A stretch of 38,809 bases of DNA from Clostridia bacterium (lineage in GTDB: Bacteria > Bacillota > Clostridia > Oscillospirales > CAG-272). Under the pieces are notes generated by a model. The model made no database searches and was not told the origin of the DNA. It worked only from the letters and a program-made list of their open reading frames with translations. The first letter of the stretch is position 1. Every line of letters begins with the position of its first letter. The stretch is taken from positions 1 through 38,809 of the forward strand of contig JAFQFS010000057.1 in NCBI GenBank assembly GCA_017398585.1. Reading direction: 5' to 3'. Below are positions 34,353 to 38,809 of the stretch, piece by piece. The position numbers and the translations under genes were made by a program.

Positions 34353-34808
34353 ATGGATTACAGCAAGCCGGATACTTATACCGAGAAGGGGTACTGTGCG
34401 CTCACGGAAAGCATGAAAAACGGTCATCTGCTGGACAATACGATCACCTACAGCAAAAACCGCAAACGCGCATGGAAGGAATCCGTGCAGGAGGCACAGG
34501 CGGAGATCGATGCATCCTTCACCGACACACGTTATTACATGTGCATGCCGAAGGACTATATTGTCAGACGGGGAATCCGTACGATGATTCTCTTTTTCAT
34601 CTGTATCCTCTGCTGTCATTCCGTCCTGACAATCGCCACGCCGCCGCTGTTCCTGTTCTCCTTTCTCAAATGGAATAACTACTGTAAATTCTGTGCTTCC
34701 ATGAACATCTCACCAAAAAAGCTGAACATCCTGCTTGTCCTGTGGTTTCTCCTCAGCATCGGCGTCAATGTCCTGTTCTGGCGGTGGATCGGCAGCATAC
34801 TGTTATAG
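34353..34808 (+). CDS. Small membrane protein of unknown function
   Basis: A 151-residue protein that I do not recognise. Residues 1-70 are charged and soluble, with a Lys/Arg-rich stretch (YSKNRKRAWKE) near 33-43. Two hydrophobic helices follow, about 77-105 and 125-150, separated by a short loop with KWNNYCKFC. The start has AGGAGG seven bases upstream and two tandem promoters precede it. It is followed after 16 bp by the MutS-like ATPase, so the two probably work together; what they do is not evident. Confidence 0.75.
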   Translation: MDYSKPDTYTEKGYCALTESMKNGHLLDNTITYSKNRKRAWKESVQEAQAEIDASFTDTRYYMCMPKDYIVRRGIRTMILFFICILCCHSVLTIATPPLFLFSFLKWNNYCKFCASMNISPKKLNILLVLWFLLSIGVNVLFWRWIGSILL

Positions 34809-34824
34809 AAAGGAAAATCCGTCC

Positions 34825-36336
34825 ATGATTCCTGTACATTTCCATGATATTTTCCGGAACAATCAGCCGGTCGTCTCCCGCGAACTTCTGAATTCCCTGC
34901 ATTATCCGCTGACCGACTGCGAGTTCCATTTCACGTCATCTTCCGAAGAAATTGCCGCGAGACAGCAGATTTTCCGCGATTTTCTATCCGATGAAGCGTT
35001 TTGTCAGGCATTTACCGAAGCCTGTACACACATGGACGATCTCGCGGAACTTCTCCGCAGCCTCGGACAGAACGAAACCGATTCTGCGGAAAACCTCCTG
35101 TATGCTCTCGTGGAACTGCTGGCGTTCACCGACACCGTTGACGCAATGGATGCCGCATATTCCACTGCCGGAAAACTGACCTCCGAACGTCTGCTTGACT
35201 TCTTTGGCTGTATCCGCAAACTGAAGGAATCCGATGATTACCGCGATCTCTGTAACTGGCTGTACGAACTGGACGGCAATCTGCGTTCCATCCGTTCGCT
35301 CACACTCGGTGTCAATCTGGATGCCCAGCTTAATATCACCGAAGTCGGGATTGTCTCAATCAATAATCGTCCTTATGTCTGCGGAACCCGTCTGGACAAA
35401 GCCATGCGTCAGGAACAGCCGGGAGAAAACTTCGAATGTCTCACCGTTGTCGGCATACGTGAAGTAAAAAGCATGCTCCAGAGCAGCCGACTTGTCCTCA
35501 ATACAGAGTTCTACAACGCCATGAATCTTCTGTACCGCAGTGCCCTGAAATCGCTCCGGCGGCAGATTTTCCAGTCCGCACAGAGTACGATGCGTGCGCT
35601 TGCCGCTGTACGGGAAGATTTTCGCTTCCTTATTGATGCCGTAACGATGATCCGGAAACAGAAAGCGCAAGGGTTCCGTCATGTTTTTCCTGAAATCGCT
35701 TCGGAAACTGCCGTGGACAATCTGTATAATCCGCTTCTTGCCGACAAATGCAGGATTCAGAACATCGTTCCCAGCGCACTGAACTTCGCAGAGAACGAAA
35801 AGATCTACATTCTGACCGGTCCGAACAGCGGCGGTAAAAGCGTTTATATCACCGCAATCGGGATGGCACAGCTTACCTTCCAGCTCGGTCTGCCTGTCTG
35901 TGCTGCAGGAACGGTCCGCATGAAGCCGTACAGAAAAATTGTCACCCACTTTATCGAACCCACAAAAGGAAGTACGGAAAGCCGTCTTGCCAACGAATCC
36001 CAGCGGCTTCAGAAAAGTCTTGCGGAAATCGGTCGGGACACGCTTCTTCTGCTCGACGAAACATTTTCCAGCACCTCCGCATACGATGCGCTGTTCCTGT
36101 CGGAAACCCTGATGCGACATCTCGCAAAAACAGGCTGTGACGCGGTATATGTCACTCATCTGCATGAACTGCCGTCCAGACTCATCGAACTGCCGGTTCT
36201 GCATCATATCACCCCGGAAGTCCGTGCCGGACAGCGGACCTACCGGATCGTCCCGTACCGTGAAAGTGAGGAAACCACAAGCCTCGCGAAAGACATCGTC
36301 ATTGAAAACGGACTGGGTTTCCTGTTCGACGACTGA
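34825..36336 (+). CDS. Stand-alone MutS-like ATPase
   Basis: A 503-residue protein with the MutS lever/clamp and ATPase regions but no mismatch-binding N-terminal domain and no Smr tail. Walker A is TGPNSGGKSV (331-340), Walker B LLLLDE (407-412), and YVTHLHE (442-448) matches the switch histidine. STESRLANE near 383-391 is the signature-like loop. Such short MutS-like ATPases are not mismatch repair enzymes; their role is poorly known. ATG at 34825 has AAAGGA upstream; a longer frame starts inside the previous gene and is rejected. It pairs with the membrane protein gene before it. Confidence 0.88.
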   Translation: MIPVHFHDIFRNNQPVVSRELLNSLHYPLTDCEFHFTSSSEEIAARQQIFRDFLSDEAFCQAFTEACTHMDDLAELLRSLGQNETDSAENLLYALVELLAFTDTVDAMDAAYSTAGKLTSERLLDFFGCIRKLKESDDYRDLCNWLYELDGNLRSIRSLTLGVNLDAQLNITEVGIVSINNRPYVCGTRLDKAMRQEQPGENFECLTVVGIREVKSMLQSSRLVLNTEFYNAMNLLYRSALKSLRRQIFQSAQSTMRALAAVREDFRFLIDAVTMIRKQKAQGFRHVFPEIASETAVDNLYNPLLADKCRIQNIVPSALNFAENEKIYILTGPNSGGKSVYITAIGMAQLTFQLGLPVCAAGTVRMKPYRKIVTHFIEPTKGSTESRLANESQRLQKSLAEIGRDTLLLLDETFSSTSAYDALFLSETLMRHLAKTGCDAVYVTHLHELPSRLIELPVLHHITPEVRAGQRTYRIVPYRESEETTSLAKDIVIENGLGFLFDD

Positions 36337-36376
36337 TCTTCCGTAAAACAATCATATTCATATTACAAAAAAAATC

Positions 36377-36557
36377 GGGGAAAACTTTTTTGAAAAAAAG
36401 TTTTCCCCGAACCCCTTTCAAAAAACTTCAAACTGGATAAAATGACAAAGTTTGTGCAGATTTTTTGTTGGAGTCGCTCGGTGTTTTGTTCCTCTATTTG
36501 CCGGAAAGTTTTTGTAGTGGGGTTTGGGGAGAAACTTTTTTCAAAAAGTTTCTCCCC
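36377..36557. repeat. Fold-back element with a hairpin at each end
   Basis: The left hairpin (36377-36408) has 15-bp arms GGGGAAAACTTTTTT; the right (36526-36557) has arms GGGGAGAAACTTTTT. Inside them are GAACCCC and GGGGTTT, which are inverted to each other, so the 181-bp unit is itself an inverted repeat. The hairpins end in T or A runs and can terminate both the MutS-like gene and the convergent epimerase gene, whose stop is 16 bp away. No coding frame is present; the rest of the gap at 36337-36573 holds nothing else I can see. Confidence 0.8.
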
Positions 36558-36573
36558 GAGAACTCACGCAAAT

Positions 36574-37452
36574 TCAGCCGATCGTGATGGTGAAGGACTG
36601 TTCGTTCACGCCGCCGGATGCGAGGCGGTACATGTCGCGCTTGGTTTCGAGGTCGTCGACCTTGCCGTCGTCCGCGGGAACGCTCGCCCACGGTTCGATG
36701 CAGACGTACGGAGCTTCGGTCTGAGGCTTGTGCCAGAAGCCAATGTACTTCATACCGGGATAGGTCACCTTAACAAAACGTCCGGAGATATTGGAGGTCA
36801 GAGTAACTTCCGGAGCAACGTCGGTGAGGAAGATTGCGTCGTTGTCGAACAGGGAGTGTGCAAGACCGAACTTGCCGTCCACGCAGGTTTCAAACGGCTT
36901 GTTTTCGCCGAGGTAGAAGCAGGTATCGCTCATGCAGAGAACCTTCGGTTCGCAGGGTTCGGAGAAGGTGAGGGTGTAATCGGTAAAGGTTTCGCCGTCT
37001 GCGAGGGGAACATTGAAGCCGGGATGTCCGCCGATGGCGTAGATGAGTTCCTTTTCGTCCTTGTTTTCGATATGGAAGGTTGTGACAACGGAAGCTCCGT
37101 CGAGGGTATAGGTCAGAAGAAGGACAAAGCGGAACGGATACTGTGCGTAGGTCACGTCGGAATCGGTGAGACGGAAGGTGAGGCTGGTTTCGGTCTGAGC
37201 CGCGAGTTCGTACGCGGTCTTGCGTGCGAAGCCGTGGAGGTTCATTTCGTAGGTCTTGCCCTGATAGGTGTACTTGCCTTCCCAGAGACGTCCGCAGATC
37301 GGGAAGAGGTTGTACGCATGACCGGTCCAGTATTCGGGATCCGCCTGCCAGAGATATTCGGTGCCGGTTTCCTTGAGGATAAGAGAGGTCATTTCCGCGC
37401 CCATATCGGTTACGGATACACGGATTTTTTCGTTTTCGATGGTATACAGCAT
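36574..37452 (-). CDS. Aldose 1-epimerase (galactose mutarotase) family protein
   Basis: A 292-residue mutarotase-fold protein, LacX-like. NLFPICGRL (48-56), NLHGFAR (71-77, H73), IGGHPGFN (140-147, H143) and IEPWAS near 263 carry the substrate-binding Arg, His and Glu. The enzyme interconverts alpha and beta anomers of sugars in the cytoplasm. Codon use is biased towards AAG for lysine, as in the GH2 gene, suggesting high expression. Promoter 37496-37524 and AAAAGGAG upstream support the start. The fold-back element provides its terminator. Confidence 0.9.
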   Translation of the reverse strand: MLYTIENEKIRVSVTDMGAEMTSLILKETGTEYLWQADPEYWTGHAYNLFPICGRLWEGKYTYQGKTYEMNLHGFARKTAYELAAQTETSLTFRLTDSDVTYAQYPFRFVLLLTYTLDGASVVTTFHIENKDEKELIYAIGGHPGFNVPLADGETFTDYTLTFSEPCEPKVLCMSDTCFYLGENKPFETCVDGKFGLAHSLFDNDAIFLTDVAPEVTLTSNISGRFVKVTYPGMKYIGFWHKPQTEAPYVCIEPWASVPADDGKVDDLETKRDMYRLASGGVNEQSFTITIG

Positions 37453-37495
37453 AATTCTTGCTCCTTTTCGGGATTGAAGTTAAATATATGGATAT

Positions 37496-37524
37496 AGTAT
37501 AGCGCAAATGCGGCGGATTGGCAA
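37496..37524 (-). promoter_or_regulatory. Sigma-A type promoter for the epimerase gene
   Basis: Minus strand TTGCCA (37519-37524), a 17-bp spacer and TATACT (37496-37501), 22 bp downstream of the previous gene's stop. Confidence 0.75.
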
Positions 37525-37545
37525 GGGGAACATCGGATTTTCTGC

Positions 37546-38298
37546 TTATTTTTCGAAGGTCAGCAGATAGTTCGCACTGGTTTCGGCACAGGCGAAATCA
37601 TCCATATCGCCGGACGGCAGATCCTGCTCGACACAGATCCAGTCCGCTTTGTCACACACGGCAAGAATGGATGCGAAATCCAGCACACCCATACCAAGGG
37701 GACGGAATCCGCTCCGGCCGCCTTCCTTCACGCAGTCCTTGAGGTGGATGACCGGCGCACGTCCGGCATATTTTTTGAGATAATCCACGGGATCAACGCC
37801 GCCGCTGTAGAGCCAGCAGGTATCCGGTTCCGCACCGAGGACATTGCCGGGAAGCGTATTGTACAGAAGGTCGAGTCTGGTGGTATCACCGATTTTCGCG
37901 AGGTCGAAGTCGTGGTTGTGGTACAGGACACGCTGGCCGTACGTTCCCGCCAGTTCCGCATACCGGCGGATGAGGTCACAGGTATCCTCAAACAGTACAC
38001 CGCCCGCAAGACGTTCATCGGGAAGCCAGCCGATCGGGAGATACTTCACGCCGACCGATGCCGTACGCTTCAGAAAATCCTCGTCGGGTTCGAGAAGATC
38101 CGCGATGGAAATGTGAAGCGAGAACATAGCGAGTCCCGCGTCCGTCGTGAGTTTCGCCAGTTCTTCCGGCGTCCGTCCCATGAGTCCGAACCATTCCGCA
38201 CCGTCGTACCCCATAGCACGCACCTTCGCAAGCGTATCCACAATCTCGTTTTCGCCCAGGTGATCACGGAGTGTAAACATCTGCAATGCTTTTTTCAT
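37546..38298 (-). CDS. Sugar phosphate isomerase/epimerase (TIM barrel)
   Basis: A 250-residue xylose-isomerase-like barrel. It opens with MKKALQMFTLRD, the usual QLYTLRD start, and has LYHNHDFDL (about 145-153), AEPDTCWLYSGG (about 176-187), VIHLKDC (about 204-210) and CVEQDLPSGD (about 229-238), providing His, Asp and Glu metal ligands. It is related to inosose or 3-ketosugar isomerases; specificity is unknown. ATG at 38298 is preferred because AAAGG is 13 bases upstream; the ATG at 38310 is only one base from it. It differs clearly from the paralogue at 25436-26212. Confidence 0.87.
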   Translation of the reverse strand: MKKALQMFTLRDHLGENEIVDTLAKVRAMGYDGAEWFGLMGRTPEELAKLTTDAGLAMFSLHISIADLLEPDEDFLKRTASVGVKYLPIGWLPDERLAGGVLFEDTCDLIRRYAELAGTYGQRVLYHNHDFDLAKIGDTTRLDLLYNTLPGNVLGAEPDTCWLYSGGVDPVDYLKKYAGRAPVIHLKDCVKEGGRSGFRPLGMGVLDFASILAVCDKADWICVEQDLPSGDMDDFACAETSANYLLTFEK

Positions 38299-38341
38299 AG
38301 GTTTATCCATGCCTTTCTCAGTATATATATTGTTTGTATTC

Positions 38342-38370
38342 ATTATAGCAGGCAGTTTTTTTCTTGTCAA
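38342..38370 (-). promoter_or_regulatory. Consensus sigma-A promoter for the isomerase gene
   Basis: Minus strand TTGACA (38365-38370), a 17-bp spacer and TATAAT (38342-38347), 44 bp before the start codon. It rules out the longer in-frame start at 38370. Confidence 0.88.
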
Positions 38371-38393
38371 GAGAAAGAAATCCGCCGGAGGGC

Positions 38394-38422
38394 TTGCATA
38401 TCGGCGGTGGTTTTGCTATTAT
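38394..38422 (+). promoter_or_regulatory. Possible outward promoter reading into the right repeat
   Basis: TTGCAT (38394-38399), a 17-bp spacer and TATTAT (38417-38422) with TGC before the -10. A 33-codon frame starts soon after (ATG at about 38431) but has no ribosome site and runs into the repeat hairpin. Confidence 0.3.
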
Positions 38423-38467
38423 TACTGTAATGAAGTGGTTACAAAGGTTTGTGGGTGCAGGGGTGGA

Positions 38468-38753
38468 GTTTCCTGAGGAGAACCTTTTCAGAGGAAAGGT
38501 TCTCCTCAGACTCCTCTCCAAACCTCTTTAGGCGGGGGAAATTGGTTGGAGTACGGCTGAAATCGTTCGATCCGTAGCCATATAGTCATAAAGATCATGA
38601 GGAATAGGAGAGCGACTTCTCAAAACTCCGTTTTGTTCAGCGCTCGGCACTTCCGTAACCTCGATTTAGTACGCCCTTGTAGAATTCAGCTACGGTAAGA
38701 CTAACACCGCACTCCTTGGCTGCCGCCGTTCGTGCTTTGCGTTAGTTGAAATC
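38468..38753 (-). repeat. Right copy of the dispersed terminal repeat
   Basis: The inverted counterpart of 1-285. Its hairpin is at 38474-38508, and CTCCTCTCCAAACCTCTT follows. The homologous block AACTCCG…GTTCAGCGCTCGGCACTTCCGT marks the conserved core near 38625-38660. The reading frame seen in the left copy carries a stop here. Bases 38754-38809 lie beyond the aligned part and look like more of the same repeat family, because the left copy is cut at the window edge. No gene is visible. Confidence 0.85.
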
Positions 38754-38809
38754 GTATGTCAGCTGACAGAACTGACAGAAGCGAGGACGGCGACAGCCAA
38801 GCCGAGCGG

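Noticed and set aside
38431-38530. 33-codon frame starting MKWLQRF before the right repeat
   Set aside because: It has a promoter-like sequence but no ribosome site, and runs through the repeat hairpin.
1-38753. Whole window as a composite transposon bounded by inverted repeats
   Set aside because: The copies are only about 85% identical, no transposase is present, and the content is many independent housekeeping-like units; assembly breakage at repeats explains the geometry.

Overview
The window looks like a chromosomal piece from a Clostridia-class Bacillota bacterium, probably a gut or rumen commensal. The reasons are AAGGAG-type ribosome binding sites before nearly every gene, many TTGACA-17-TATAAT type promoters, moderately high GC (mid-50s percent by eye), Clostridia-type intergenic repeats, and a gene set rich in intracellular carbohydrate-active enzymes. 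No rRNA, tRNA, CRISPR array, phage gene or transposase was seen, so the placement is inferred and not proven. Both ends lie in inverted copies of one dispersed repeat of about 285 bp, which suggests a contig broken at repeats.

Layout: 1-285, repeat copy. 317-5311 (minus), a small-molecule catabolic region: URO-D family protein, quinone-oxidoreductase-like enzyme, class I dehydroquinase-like aldolase, SDR dehydrogenase and MFS transporter. 5499-8063 (plus), GH2 beta-glycosidase and metallophosphoesterase. 8137-9270 (minus), CE15-like esterase. 9403-9969 (plus), zinc-ribbon protein of unknown role. 10020-16135 (minus), a sialoglycan-type operon: lipoprotein, beta-propeller protein, CE4 deacetylase, GH33 sialidase and YhcH/NanQ-like anomerase. 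16203-16465, a MITE-like element. 16585-17283 (plus), GDPD-like protein. 17341-25175 (minus), a five-gene MoxR AAA/DUF58/VWA operon. 25436-26212 (plus), TIM-barrel sugar isomerase. 26309-28147 (plus), DUF134 regulator and sulfatase. 28240-32021 (minus), APH-fold kinase, GH43 and GH29 fucosidase-like enzyme. 32200-34171 (plus), homocysteine methyltransferase-like protein and phosphodiesterase. 34353-36336 (plus), small membrane protein and MutS-like ATPase. 36377-36557, fold-back repeat. 36574-38298 (minus), aldose 1-epimerase and a second TIM-barrel isomerase. 38468-38753, the second copy of the terminal repeat.

Taken together, the region is a carbohydrate and host-glycan utilisation locus: sialidase, fucosidase, sulfatase, beta-glycosidase, GH43, esterase and deacetylase, with an anomerase, an epimerase and sugar isomerases to process the products. 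Almost all hydrolases lack signal peptides, so they probably act on imported oligosaccharides. The exception is one lipoprotein. The parts least explained by known families are the lipoprotein and beta-propeller pair, the aldolase/dehydrogenase cluster, the DUF134 operator region, the MutS-like ATPase with its membrane partner, and the hairpin-bearing intergenic repeats.
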